NCBI RefSeq assembly: GCF_029223885.1
Contig: NZ_CP119409.1
Span: 3,896,501-3,960,500 of the forward strand
Reading direction: 5' to 3'
DNA from: Pararhizobium gei
Lineage (GTDB): Bacteria > Pseudomonadota > Alphaproteobacteria > Rhizobiales > Rhizobiaceae
DNA length: 64,000 bases
Shown: positions 1-8,668 of the stretch, one piece after another
How positions within the stretch are numbered: the stretch's first letter is position 1
Layout of the letters: each line of letters opens with the position of its first letter
Translations under genes and position numbers: made by a program
The notes under the pieces: model-generated
The model's input: only the letters and a program-made list of their open reading frames with translations
What the model was told of the DNA's origin: nothing
The model's database searches: none

Positions 1-141
1 TTTCGATCTTCTTTGAGCCGACGCCGAGAGGGAAAGAACCGTTCTTTAGGATAGGCGCAACGATTTGTCGCTCGGGGGCTTTCCCAATCCATGTTGCGTG
101 TCTAGGTTTAAGACAATGCCTCAACATCATGCGATAATGGG
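1..141. other. window edge and upstream region, no gene called
   Basis: No confident gene is visible in these first bases. In rhizobia the COG4223 gene that follows usually lies directly behind hemC-hemD, so the end of hemD may lie here. A short open stretch in frame 1 stops at 52-54, but it is too short to identify. The stretch just before the next gene is a purine-rich ribosome binding site. Confidence 0.3.
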
Positions 142-153
142 ATGGAGATCATC

Positions 154-1464
154 ATGGACCCGGAAAATCCTTCGCGCCGCTCGAAGCCCGATCAGGAACC
201 GTTGACGATCGACCTGGAGGCCAACGCGGCAGCGGCAGACAAGCCCGCCATTGCCGATGGCGAAGAGACTGTCTCCAACGAAGGGGCCCACGGCACCCAG
301 GCGGTGCACGAAACGGCGGACGACCCAGGTGGCGCGCTTGCTGACGACGCACAGGCCACTAACCCGGACAGCATTGATATCGTGGATCCTGAAATTGCCG
401 AGCGGAACACGGCGGCCGACGAGGATGCGCGTGCCGAAGCCGCTGCGATGGCCTTTACCGAAGAACCACCCAGTGCCGCACGGGAACAGGCTGCCCACAC
501 CGCATCTCGGCCGCAGGATCATGGAGCATCGAGATCGAGCGCGCTTGCTGCCGGCATCGTCGGCGGCCTGATCGCGCTTCTGGCTACTGGCGGCCTGCAA
601 TATGCCGGCGTTCTGCCCGCCTTCGGGCCTGATCGCGGCAGCAGCGCCATCGAACAGGGGCTGGCGGCAGATGTGGAAAGCCTGAAGGCGCAGCTTGCCG
701 CCGCGCCATCGGCAACGGCCGATTTCGGTCCGCTTGAAACCCGTATCACGGAACTGGAGAAAAAGTCTGCCGAAGCCGCGACCGTTCCAGCCGCGGATGT
801 CTCCGGTCTCGAAGCGCAGCTGGCCAGCCTGACCAATGAAATTGCCACGCTGAAATCCAATATCGCCGATGCTCAAGCCTCGACGGATGCGGCAAAGTCC
901 GAACTTTCGACACGCATCGAGGCCGCAGAGAAGAAGATCGAGGAGCCGGCCAGCGATGTGCAACTGGCCCGCGCCATTGCCGTCACTGCACTGAAAACTG
1001 CAATCGACCGCGGCGGTCCGTTCCTTGCCGAACTGGACGCGCTGAAGAGCGTTTCCGCAGAAGATACCGCCGTCACCGGCCTTGCCGACGATGCGACGAC
1101 CGGTGTTGCGCCGCGTGCCGATCTTGTGCGGGACTTCCCCTCGACCGCCGATGCCATGATCGAGGCCACACAGCATAGCGATCCGGAACAGGGGATCTTC
1201 TCGCGGCTCGTGGACAGCGCATCTTCGGCCATCCGCGTTCGGCCTGTCGGCAGCATCGAGGGCGATACGCCCGAAGCGATCATCGCCCGCATCGAAGACA
1301 AGCTGACCAATGGCGACCTGAAGGGCGCGAGCCTCGAATGGGAAACCCTGCCCGATCCGGCAAAGGCCGCCGGCGCCGCGTTCAAGAGCAAGCTCGATCA
1401 GCGCGTTCGCGTCGAAGGGCTTATCGATGCCACTGTTTCCGGCGCAATGACGGCAAAGGGCTGA
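154..1464 (+). CDS. COG4223 / mitofilin-like membrane protein
   Basis: This 436-residue protein has a long acidic, Ala/Glu/Asp-rich N-terminal part (about residues 1-125), one transmembrane segment (about 130-152, beginning ALAAGIVGGLIALL), then a coiled-coil rich segment (about 165-270) and a helical C-terminal domain. This is the architecture of the alphaproteobacterial COG4223 family, related to mitofilin (Mic60) and usually encoded next to hemD and hemY-like genes. It is probably an inner-membrane protein with a periplasmic coiled coil. I chose the ATG at 154 over the in-frame ATG at 142 because a GGAG motif (144-147) lies at the right distance for 154 and overlaps the earlier codon. The stop is 10 bases before the HemY-like gene, so the two are an operon. 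A direct role in heme synthesis is not shown. Confidence 0.8.
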   Translation: MDPENPSRRSKPDQEPLTIDLEANAAAADKPAIADGEETVSNEGAHGTQAVHETADDPGGALADDAQATNPDSIDIVDPEIAERNTAADEDARAEAAAMAFTEEPPSAAREQAAHTASRPQDHGASRSSALAAGIVGGLIALLATGGLQYAGVLPAFGPDRGSSAIEQGLAADVESLKAQLAAAPSATADFGPLETRITELEKKSAEAATVPAADVSGLEAQLASLTNEIATLKSNIADAQASTDAAKSELSTRIEAAEKKIEEPASDVQLARAIAVTALKTAIDRGGPFLAELDALKSVSAEDTAVTGLADDATTGVAPRADLVRDFPSTADAMIEATQHSDPEQGIFSRLVDSASSAIRVRPVGSIEGDTPEAIIARIEDKLTNGDLKGASLEWETLPDPAKAAGAAFKSKLDQRVRVEGLIDATVSGAMTAKG

Positions 1465-1474
1465 GGAAGAATTC

Positions 1475-3121
1475 ATGATCCGCATTCTGTTCTACGTCCT
1501 GATTATTCTCGCTCTTGGCGCCGGCTTTGCCTGGCTCGCCGACAGGCCCGGCGAATTGTCCCTGATCTGGCAGGGACAACGCGTCGAGATGAGCCTGATG
1601 GTCGCAGCGACCCTGCTTGCGTCGCTTGTGGCCGCCATCCTGATCATCATCTGGTTCATTCGCGTCGTCTGGCTTTCGCCACATTCCATCTCGCGTTATT
1701 TCCGCGCCCGCAAGCGCGATCGCGGCTATCAGGCGCTGTCGACAGGTTTGATAGCCGCTGGCGCCGGAGATTCGATTCTTGCCCGCAAAATGGTGGCCCG
1801 CACGCGCGGACTCATCAGCGCCGATCAGGAGCCGCTGATCCATCTGCTCGAGGCCCAGACCGCCCTTATCGACGGCAAATATGACGATGCCCGCAAGAAG
1901 TTCGAACTGATGGCCGACGATCCCGAAACCCGGGAACTTGGTCTCCGCGGGCTTTATCTCGAAGCCAAGCGGCTTGGAGCCAATGAAGCGGCGCGGCAAT
2001 ATGCAGAACGCGCCGCCGACAAGGCGCCGCATTTGCCATGGGCCACGATGGCTGCATTGGAATATCGCAGCCAGACGGGCCAGTGGGACGAGGCGATCCG
2101 TCTTCTCGATCAGAGCCGTGCAGCGCATGTCATCGACCGCAAGGATGCCGACCGCAAGAAGGCGATACTGCTGACGGCGCGTGCTGGTGAAAAGCTCGAA
2201 TCCGACCCGAAGGGCGCACGGGATGATGCCCTGGCAGCCTTGAAGCTTGCCGAAAATCTCGTTCCCGCCGGTCTTGTGGCAGCAAAGGCATTGTCGCGTG
2301 AAGACAATCTGCGCAAGGCCGCTTCCATCCTTGAAAAGCTCTGGAAGCAGGAACCACATCCAGAGATCGCCAAGCTCTACATCCGCGCGCGCAGCGGCGA
2401 TTCCGCGCTTGATCGGATGAAGCGTGCCAATAAGCTCGAAGCCCTGCGGCCGAACAATGCAGTGTCGCTTGCAGCTGTTGCGGAAAGTGCGCTCGAGGCC
2501 CGGGAGCTGGGTTTGGCACGGGCCAAGGCCGAGGCCGCCGCCCGCATCCAGCAATCGGAAAGTATTTTCCTGCTTCTGGCCGATATCGAGGAAGCCGATA
2601 CGGGCGACGACGGACGCATCCGCCATTGGATGAACCAGGCGTTGAAAAGCCCGCGCGATCCGGCCTGGACGGCGGACGGCGTCACGTCGCCGCAATGGCT
2701 GCCGGTTTCCCCGGTCACCGGGCAACTTGACGCCTTCACCTGGAAACAGCCCGTTGCGCAGATTTCCGGTCCTATTGAAGAGGGCAGCACCGAAGCCGGG
2801 GAGCAAGCGATCCGCAGCCTGCCCCCGGTCTCGATACCTCATCAGGACGCTGAGCCGAAACAGGTCTTCGAGAGCGTTGAATCGGACGTGCCGAGCCATG
2901 TGGTTGAGACCGCGGCCAAAACGGAAGACATCGTCGAGACGATCGCTGTGCCGGCGCCGTCCGAGTCCGTTATCGTGCCACAGACGGTGACGATCGAAAA
3001 AAAGCCCCTCCCTGCAAGGGAGCAGGTCGTCGAGCCATTTTTCGGGCGGCCGCCGGATGATCCGGGTGTCCGCAGCGACAGCCGCAAGCCAACCGGCAAA
3101 GCGACGTTCCGTCTCTTTTAA
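1475..3121 (+). CDS. HemY N-terminal domain TPR membrane protein
   Basis: This 548-residue protein has two N-terminal transmembrane helices (about residues 4-21 and 42-65) followed by an Arg-rich cytoplasmic turn and a long series of TPR-like helical repeats to about residue 400. The C-terminal 130 residues are low-complexity and acidic. This is the HemY-N family (COG3898), linked to protoheme synthesis mainly by gene neighbourhood. It is not the protoporphyrinogen oxidase also called HemY. The start has a GAGGAAGA ribosome binding site and follows COG4223 by 10 bases. The family role is inferred from context; the TPRs suggest a scaffolding function at the inner membrane. Confidence 0.82.
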   Translation: MIRILFYVLIILALGAGFAWLADRPGELSLIWQGQRVEMSLMVAATLLASLVAAILIIIWFIRVVWLSPHSISRYFRARKRDRGYQALSTGLIAAGAGDSILARKMVARTRGLISADQEPLIHLLEAQTALIDGKYDDARKKFELMADDPETRELGLRGLYLEAKRLGANEAARQYAERAADKAPHLPWATMAALEYRSQTGQWDEAIRLLDQSRAAHVIDRKDADRKKAILLTARAGEKLESDPKGARDDALAALKLAENLVPAGLVAAKALSREDNLRKAASILEKLWKQEPHPEIAKLYIRARSGDSALDRMKRANKLEALRPNNAVSLAAVAESALEARELGLARAKAEAAARIQQSESIFLLLADIEEADTGDDGRIRHWMNQALKSPRDPAWTADGVTSPQWLPVSPVTGQLDAFTWKQPVAQISGPIEEGSTEAGEQAIRSLPPVSIPHQDAEPKQVFESVESDVPSHVVETAAKTEDIVETIAVPAPSESVIVPQTVTIEKKPLPAREQVVEPFFGRPPDDPGVRSDSRKPTGKATFRLF

Positions 3122-3144
3122 GCACCTGATTACAATGGAAAAGC

Positions 3145-3636
3145 ATGTTTGAAAGATTTCGGACGTTTCTCGACACCCTCACAGGCTCCGGACACGGTGC
3201 GGCCATCGAAGCCGGTGACCCCCGCATCGCCATCATGGCGCTTTGCATCCAGGTCATGGAAGCAGACGGCGAAACCGACGAGAAGGAACGCCGCAAAGTA
3301 CGGTCCATGATCAAGGAGCATTACCAGCTCGACGATGCGGCACTGGACGGATTGATTGCCGCTGGTGAAACCGCCGAAGCCCAGGCGATCGATTTCTTCC
3401 GCTTCACCTCGGACATCAAGCGGCATTATTCCGAGGAGCAGCGTATCGATCTTGTCGGCATGCTGTGGGAAATTGTCTATGCGGATGGCAAGCGCAGCGA
3501 GATGGAAGACCATGTGATCTGGCGGATTGCCGACCTGCTCGGCGTCTCCGGCAGGGACAGGATCATGAAGCGGCAGGAGGCTGCCGCCAAACTCGATGTT
3601 GCGGAAGAGACATTCGCGCCGCAGCAGGAAGAGTAG
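3145..3636 (+). CDS. TerB-family protein
   Basis: This 163-residue soluble, mostly helical acidic protein belongs to the TerB / COG4103 family. The two internal repeats carry the characteristic acidic segments (VMEADGETDEKE about residue 38 and VYADGKRSEMED about 112) that in TerB-like domains form a metal-binding site. It starts 23 bases after the HemY-like gene and is probably the last gene of that operon. Tellurite resistance is the historical family name only; single TerB-domain proteins like this have no established reaction. No signal peptide is visible. Confidence 0.75.
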   Translation: MFERFRTFLDTLTGSGHGAAIEAGDPRIAIMALCIQVMEADGETDEKERRKVRSMIKEHYQLDDAALDGLIAAGETAEAQAIDFFRFTSDIKRHYSEEQRIDLVGMLWEIVYADGKRSEMEDHVIWRIADLLGVSGRDRIMKRQEAAAKLDVAEETFAPQQEE

Positions 3637-3717
3637 GATGCTGTTCGCAGGCCGCAGCGTCGATACCTGCTCTCTCAGGAAGCCGGTTTCGATCATGCGT
3701 ATCTGGTCGTAATTGCT

Positions 3718-4953
3718 TTACCGTGCCGGTGCGTCGAGCGAATCGACCTTGCGCAGAGACGGGAAGCCAAGCGCCCAGATGACCGCCACGGCAAGCGTGC
3801 CGACCCCTCCGATAACCACGGCAGGAACCGCCCCGATGACATGCGCCATCGTGCCGGCGCGAAATTCGCCAAGCTCGTTCGACGCTCCGACGAAGACCAT
3901 GTTGACGGCGTTGACCCGGCCGCGCACCGCGTCCGGCGTCCAGAGTGCGATCAGCGTCTCGCGAACATAGACGGAGATCATATCGGACGCGCCCATTAGC
4001 ATCAGGGCTGCGATCGACAACCAGGCAACGTCCGACAGTCCGAAGATAACGGTGCCGACGCCGAACAGGCCGACGCCAGCAAACATCAGGGTACCCGCGT
4101 GATGGCGGATCGGATAAGCCGCAAGCATGACGGCAACCAGAATGGCGCCGATGCCGGGTGCGGCCCGCAGCATCCCGAGGCCAAGCGGCCCGAGCACAAG
4201 AATTTCGCTGGCGAAGACGGGCATCAGCGCCACCGCGCCACCCAAAAGCACGGCGAAGAGATCAAGTGAAATCGCCCCCAATACGACCTTTTCCGAGCGA
4301 ATGAAGCGGAAGCCGGCAAGGATCGAGGTCCAGTCTCGCGGCTCGCTCAGACTGTGCTGCGCCGGTTTTTCGATCGTGAAGACAAGGACGGAAGCCAGTA
4401 TGAGAAAGCCGAGCGCAACCGAATAGGCGACCGTCGCACTGATGCCGTAAAGCAGGCCGCCGGCGACCGGGCCGAGAATGGCGGCCGTCTGCCAGGATGA
4501 CGAATTCCAGGCGATCGCATTCGCAAGGTCGGCAGAGGGAACAAGATTCGGCGCGAGCGACTGCACGGCGGGCGCCATGAAGGCGCGTTCGATACCGAAC
4601 ACGACCAGGATGGCGAAAACCGGCCAAGGCGAGAACGCGTCCGCGATTGTCAGCCCCAAAAGGGCAGCGGCGCAAAGCGCACTGATGATCATGCAGATGG
4701 CAACAATGGCACGCCGGCTGTGCCGGTCTGCGACGGACCCGGTCACAAGGATCAGAACAAGCGAAGGAAGGAACTGGAACAGGCCGATGAGACCGAGATA
4801 CAGCGTGTTCTGCGTCTGCTCATACATCTGCCATCCAACGGAAACACTGACGATCTGGATGGCGAAGGACGCGAGGAACCGCGAGAAGAAGAAGCGGGCA
4901 TAGGAGACATGCCGGAACGCGGCAAATCGGTCTGCACCCTGTAAAACGGACAT
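3718..4953 (-). CDS. MFS transporter, EntS-like
   Basis: This 411-residue polytopic membrane protein has about twelve transmembrane helices and the MFS loop 2-3 signature in the form GSVADRHSRR. It resembles the MFS_3 / EntS (enterobactin exporter) branch, whose members export siderophores or small hydrophobic compounds. The substrate cannot be read from the sequence. I start it at the ATG at 4953 (MSVLQGADRF); an upstream TTG would add only nine unlikely residues. It is transcribed toward the TerB gene and is divergent from yggT, so it is probably a single-gene unit. Confidence 0.8.
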   Translation of the reverse strand: MSVLQGADRFAAFRHVSYARFFFSRFLASFAIQIVSVSVGWQMYEQTQNTLYLGLIGLFQFLPSLVLILVTGSVADRHSRRAIVAICMIISALCAAALLGLTIADAFSPWPVFAILVVFGIERAFMAPAVQSLAPNLVPSADLANAIAWNSSSWQTAAILGPVAGGLLYGISATVAYSVALGFLILASVLVFTIEKPAQHSLSEPRDWTSILAGFRFIRSEKVVLGAISLDLFAVLLGGAVALMPVFASEILVLGPLGLGMLRAAPGIGAILVAVMLAAYPIRHHAGTLMFAGVGLFGVGTVIFGLSDVAWLSIAALMLMGASDMISVYVRETLIALWTPDAVRGRVNAVNMVFVGASNELGEFRAGTMAHVIGAVPAVVIGGVGTLAVAVIWALGFPSLRKVDSLDAPAR

Positions 4954-5078
4954 GCGGCTTTCTTTCGGACACAGCGGCAAGCGCCGAATTCATCAAGTTC
5001 CTGCACCGCACTTCAAGCGGACTTGCCGGTTTAGTCATCAATGTCTACATGTCTGTCAACAACGAATTGGAGATCGGC

Positions 5079-5372
5079 ATGCTTGCTGTCATCGCGACCC
5101 TGAACTTTATCATCAATATTGCGTGGTTCCTGGTCATCGCCTCGGCCATTTTCTCATGGCTTTATGCATTCAACGTGATCAACGTGAACAACAATGCGAT
5201 CAACATGATCGGCCGGTCGCTCTATCAACTGACGGAACCGCTCTACCGCCCGATCCGCCGCATCCTGCCGGACATGGGCGGCGTCGATCTCTCCCCTCTG
5301 GTGGTTTTGGTCATCCTCTACTTCATCTGGTATTTCCTGAACACGACGGTTGCAGCCGCTCTTCTGGCCTGA
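5079..5372 (+). CDS. YggT family membrane protein
   Basis: This is a 97-residue protein with two hydrophobic segments (about residues 5-28 and 68-95) separated by a loop with the family pattern LTEPLYRPIRRILP and GGVDLSPLVV. This is the YggT family, small inner-membrane proteins of uncertain function linked to osmotic stress and membrane assembly. The start at 5079 has GGAG six bases upstream and gives the usual family length; an in-frame ATG at 5049 lacks a ribosome binding site. Confidence 0.85.
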   Translation: MLAVIATLNFIINIAWFLVIASAIFSWLYAFNVINVNNNAINMIGRSLYQLTEPLYRPIRRILPDMGGVDLSPLVVLVILYFIWYFLNTTVAAALLA

Positions 5373-5397
5373 AGCACGCGGCTTCGACCAGCAAACG

Positions 5398-5431
5398 AAA
5401 AACCTCCGGAGCGCTCAGCGAGCCGGAGGTT
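5398..5431 (-). terminator. intrinsic terminator of ppa
   Basis: AACCTCCGG and CCGGAGGTT form a 9-bp stem with a 13-base loop. Read on the minus strand it is followed by five T residues. It lies 30 bases past the ppa stop and could also stop yggT transcription from the other side. Confidence 0.8.
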
Positions 5432-5460
5432 CTCATTGAGTCAGGAAAAGGATCGGCGAC

Positions 5461-5994
5461 TTATTTTGCGGTCTTGGCGCGCTCGACCGCCTCGCTGATC
5501 AGTTCCTTGGCGATCGCCGCATCCTTCCAGCCGAAGATCTTGACCCACTTGCCGGGCTCCAGATCCTTATAATGCTCGAAGAAATGTTCGATCTGCTGCA
5601 GGGTGATCTCGGGCAGATCGGTATAATCCTTCACCTTGTCGTAGCGCTTGGTCAGATGATAGTTCGGAACGGCGATGATTTTTTCGTCCTTGCCGGAATT
5701 GTCTTCCATCATCATAACGCCGATCGGACGAACATTGATCACGCAGCCCGGAACAAGCGGGCGGGTCGAGGCGATCAGCACGTCGATCGGATCGCCGTCG
5801 TCAGACAGCGTATGCGGCACGAAGCCGTAATTGCCCGGATAGGTCATAGGCGTGTAAAGAAAGCGGTCGACGACCAGCGTGCCGGCTTCCTTGTCCATCT
5901 CGTACTTGATGGGATGCCCGCCGACGGGCACTTCGACGATGACATTGATATCTTCCGGCGGGTTTTTGCCGATCGCGATTGCATCAATACGCAT
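5461..5994 (-). CDS. ppa: inorganic pyrophosphatase (family I)
   Basis: This 177-residue cytosolic enzyme hydrolyses pyrophosphate to two phosphates and so pulls biosynthetic reactions forward. It has the family I metal-binding motif DDGDPIDVL at about residues 65-73, with the aspartates that bind Mg2+, and the substrate-site segments [12 protein letters not shown] and [10 protein letters not shown]. The start at 5994 is preceded by GGGGGAAAC and matches the usual family length; upstream in-frame sequence is not similar to the family. It is followed by a clear terminator and is probably monocistronic. Confidence 0.95.
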   Translation of the reverse strand: MRIDAIAIGKNPPEDINVIVEVPVGGHPIKYEMDKEAGTLVVDRFLYTPMTYPGNYGFVPHTLSDDGDPIDVLIASTRPLVPGCVINVRPIGVMMMEDNSGKDEKIIAVPNYHLTKRYDKVKDYTDLPEITLQQIEHFFEHYKDLEPGKWVKIFGWKDAAIAKELISEAVERAKTAK

Positions 5995-6142
5995 GTTTCC
6001 CCCAAGGGTCTGGTGTTTGACTGGCGATTCCGATAACGGGAAACACCGTGTGGCGCAACATGACTTTCGCCACACGACCAAAAATGCGAGACTTGGCGAA
6101 TAATGGCGGCACCTCCAACGTCTGACTTTCGAGGAGTTTCCT

Positions 6143-6757
6143 ATGAAATTGGCAACCATTCTGCTTCCGCTGGCGCTCGGGCTCGCAATGCCCGCAACCG
6201 CCGGACAGGCCAATAAAAGTGCCTATACCGATTTCAACACGGACAAATGCCGGACTGTTGCGCAGGACGACGAGGGCGGCGGCATCGTCATGACCTGCGC
6301 TGGCTGGAAAGAGAACGCCGTGCATTTCATGGAGGGTGACATGCGGCAGAGCTTTCTCTATGGCCCTGTGAGTAGCGCCTTCCTGGACGGTACTTTCGAG
6401 AGCTTCGAACCGTTCAACCATACCGGAAGCAAGATCGAATGGCGGCTCGGCGGTGATGGCAAACCGGTTGCAACCATCCTTCGATGGTTCATTGAAAACC
6501 TGGACCCGGCCACTTCGCAACCCTCGCCAAAAATGCGGGGACAGGTGCTGGTCGTCTCTCGTGTCGCTGCAGGCGATGGAAAGAGCTGCGTTGTCGGCTA
6601 TGTCGATGCGCTCGCCAATCCCGAGCCGAACATCCTTGCAAGGCAAATCGCCGATACGATCGCCACAGGTTTCAGATGCAGTATAGACGATGCCGGTTTC
6701 CACGGCATGCGCGGGCCGCTCGCAGCCGAGCCGACGCATGTCTTTCCAGAAACCTGA
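6143..6757 (+). CDS. secreted hypothetical protein
   Basis: I do not recognise a named function. The protein is 204 residues with a clear Sec signal peptide ([21 protein letters not shown], likely cleavage after ATAG) and four cysteines in the mature part (about residues 36, 52, 152 and 178), which suggests a disulfide-bonded periplasmic protein. The start has a GAGGAG ribosome binding site. Its pattern (short signal, [19 protein letters not shown]) resembles small periplasmic proteins common in Rhizobiales. It is divergent from ppa and convergent with the GNAT gene. Confidence 0.7.
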   Translation: MKLATILLPLALGLAMPATAGQANKSAYTDFNTDKCRTVAQDDEGGGIVMTCAGWKENAVHFMEGDMRQSFLYGPVSSAFLDGTFESFEPFNHTGSKIEWRLGGDGKPVATILRWFIENLDPATSQPSPKMRGQVLVVSRVAAGDGKSCVVGYVDALANPEPNILARQIADTIATGFRCSIDDAGFHGMRGPLAAEPTHVFPET

Positions 6758-6762
6758 CCGGA

Positions 6763-7269
6763 TCAGGCCCAGACATGACCGATCTTCTTCAAGGTCTTTC
6801 CGCCAAAATCCTCAAGTCCCTCGCAAATGTCCAGGCCGCCTGCCATATGGAAGAAGCGGTCTGCATGATAGCTATCCTCAAGGCACCACACCACGAGACC
6901 CCGGCAACCCAGCGAGCGCAACAGGCTCCTTGCTTCGCCGAACAGGATGCGGCCAAGTCCGATACCCTGATATTCCGGGCGTAAATAGATCTCGTAGACT
7001 TCGCCTTCCTGAGGAAGCGCGCGAGCCCGGTTGAGGCCCAGCGTCGCATAGCCGGCAATCACGCCCGCAACTTCGACGACAAGCAGCGTCGACGGCCCCC
7101 GCGTCGCCTTCCGCCACCAGACATGATCGCGCCGGTCGACCATCTGGTTCAAGGGCTTGTGCGGGATGAGGCCGCTATAGGCCTGGAGCCACGAGACACG
7201 GTGCACATCCGAAATGGACGTCGCATCTCTCGGTTCGCCGGGCCGCACCTCAATAGACAATGTTTTCAT
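6763..7269 (-). CDS. GNAT family N-acetyltransferase
   Basis: This 168-residue protein has the GNAT fold. The N-terminal segment VRPGEPRDATSISDVHRVSW is followed by the acetyl-CoA binding motif A (about residues 90-110), with YLRPEYQGIGLGRILF matching the Q/RxxGxG/A signature. The acceptor substrate is unknown. The family acetylates amines on small molecules, peptides or protein N-termini using acetyl-CoA. The start is at the only ATG near the conserved N terminus. A CtrA-like box lies about 95 bases upstream. Confidence 0.8.
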   Translation of the reverse strand: MKTLSIEVRPGEPRDATSISDVHRVSWLQAYSGLIPHKPLNQMVDRRDHVWWRKATRGPSTLLVVEVAGVIAGYATLGLNRARALPQEGEVYEIYLRPEYQGIGLGRILFGEARSLLRSLGCRGLVVWCLEDSYHADRFFHMAGGLDICEGLEDFGGKTLKKIGHVWA

Positions 7270-7363
7270 GGCGCAACTCTAAACGCGTGCAATGCAAACA
7301 GGAATCCCCGCGCAATGCCTGTTTTTGAGGAACACACAGACAATTGAAGGGGTCGCCAGGAAA

Positions 7364-7378
7364 TTTAACGCAATTTTA
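7364..7378. promoter_or_regulatory. CtrA-like binding box
   Basis: TTAA-CGCAATT-TTAA is an exact match to the TTAA-N7-TTAA full site of the alphaproteobacterial cell-cycle regulator CtrA. It sits between the divergent GNAT gene (95 bases away) and rpoH2 (350 bases away), so the GNAT gene is the more likely target. Binding is inferred from sequence alone. Confidence 0.45.
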
Positions 7379-7519
7379 ACCATCCCGGCAAGTGTCAAAC
7401 GCTGATGCGCCAAGTGATCAGCGCGTCATGCACAGCCGATATGACTTTTCACTGTTCGGATTGCGACGGAATAGCACACAAAAGTAGCGACCGCGCCGCA
7501 AAAGAATGCAGCGCGGTTC

Positions 7520-7544
7520 GGAACCTTTTTTCAGGTTCTGCGTT
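7520..7544 (+). promoter_or_regulatory. RpoE2 (ECF15)-type promoter of rpoH2
   Basis: GGAAC at 7520-7524, a 16-base spacer and CGTT at 7541-7544 match the GGAAC-N16-17-CGTT consensus of the general-stress sigma factor of rhizobia. In Sinorhizobium meliloti rpoH2 is known to be an RpoE2 target, so motif and gene agree. Confidence 0.8.
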
Positions 7545-7725
7545 TGAAAATGTCTGGTCCAAAATCGCGTCATACTCGCGGTCGGACATTCACCGGGCCT
7601 TTGTTCCGGCTCGTGAGAGAAGAAGTAGGGCGTTACGGGTGCCGGTCAAGGTTTCATGGACGGAAATCCCGAAACATCGCCAAGTCATCTGAATGTGGCA
7701 CCGCCGTGCCCGTATGGAGTAGCCG

Positions 7726-8592
7726 ATGAAGAATCTTTCCGCAGACAGGCGCATGATCAAGATTGCCATGGCGGCTCCCTATCTCGAACGAGATGAAGAA
7801 CAGGCGCTCGCATTGGCCTGGAAAGACAACCAGGATCAGGAAGCCCGAAACAAGATTGCCATGGCCCATATGCGTCTTGTCATCTCGATGGCGGCGAAAT
7901 TCCGGAATTTCGGCTTGCCGATGAGCGACCTTGTGCAGGAGGGACATATTGGCCTTCTGGAAGCTGCGGCCCGTTTCGAACCAAGCCGCGAAGTTCGCTT
8001 TTCGACCTATGCAAGCTGGTGGATCCGCGCTTCGATGCAGGACTACGTTCTGCGCAACTGGTCGATCGTTCGAGGTGGCACGTCCTCCGCCCAAAAGGCG
8101 CTGTTCTTCAACCTGCGCCGGCTGCGTGCAAAGCTAGCCCAGGGCGACCGGCAACTGACGGCGCGTGCCGTCCACGAAGAAATTGCCGTGGCGCTGGGCG
8201 TCAGCTTGGCCGACGTGCAGACGATGGATGCTCGTCTTTCGGGGAATGATTCGTCGCTGCAGGCACCCATTTCTTCCTCCGATTCCGACAGCGGCGAGCG
8301 GCTCGACCTCTTGGCCTGCAACGCTCCGCTGCCGGACGAGCAGGTTTCCGAGATGATCGACCAGGAGAGGCGCCGGGTCTGGCTTAGTCATGCATTATGC
8401 CAGCTTAACGAGCGGGAAATGAAAATCATCCGGGCGCGGCGCCTGTCTGAAGACAGCGCCACACTGGAAGAACTCGGGGCCGACCTTGGTATTTCAAAGG
8501 AACGCGTGCGCCAGATCGAAACCCGGGCTTTGGAAAAATTGCGCGTGGCGCTCGTGGCGGAAGCACCGGTGCTGGCAACCCTCGCACATTAA
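7726..8592 (+). CDS. rpoH2: RNA polymerase sigma-32 factor, RpoH2 type
   Basis: This 288-residue sigma-70 family protein has region 2 (FGLPMSDLVQEGHIGLLEAA, then FSTYASWWIRASMQDYVLRNWS) and region 4 with the helix-turn-helix (LEELGADLGISKERVRQIE). Residues about 123-131 read QKALFFNLR, the RpoH box that separates heat-shock sigma factors from other group 3 sigmas. Rhizobia carry two rpoH genes. The divergence from the canonical QRKLFFNLR box and the RpoE2-type promoter about 200 bases upstream point to RpoH2, which acts downstream of the general stress response. It directs transcription of chaperone, protease and oxidative-stress genes. It is convergent with the M48 protease gene. Confidence 0.88.
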   Translation: MKNLSADRRMIKIAMAAPYLERDEEQALALAWKDNQDQEARNKIAMAHMRLVISMAAKFRNFGLPMSDLVQEGHIGLLEAAARFEPSREVRFSTYASWWIRASMQDYVLRNWSIVRGGTSSAQKALFFNLRRLRAKLAQGDRQLTARAVHEEIAVALGVSLADVQTMDARLSGNDSSLQAPISSSDSDSGERLDLLACNAPLPDEQVSEMIDQERRRVWLSHALCQLNEREMKIIRARRLSEDSATLEELGADLGISKERVRQIETRALEKLRVALVAEAPVLATLAH

Positions 8593-8668
8593 TACGGTGT
8601 CATAGGTCTCACGGTGGAGAGGGCCAGTCTCTCGGTCCAGGCAAAGCGTTCCTGGCATCGAAGCCCCG

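Larger units (their letters stand above)
7270..7725. other. 456-bp intergenic region with two regulatory motifs
   Basis: There is no convincing gene here. An open frame at 7405-7692 has poor codon use and no ribosome binding site. The region holds a CtrA-like TTAA-N7-TTAA box near the GNAT side and an RpoE2-type promoter that would give rpoH2 a leader of roughly 175 bases. The leader is GC-rich and could fold, but I cannot assign a specific thermosensor structure by eye. Confidence 0.5.

Noticed and set aside
7405..7692. Possible gene between GNAT and rpoH2
   Set aside because: Poor codon use, no ribosome binding site, and it overlaps the RpoE2-type promoter and rpoH2 leader.
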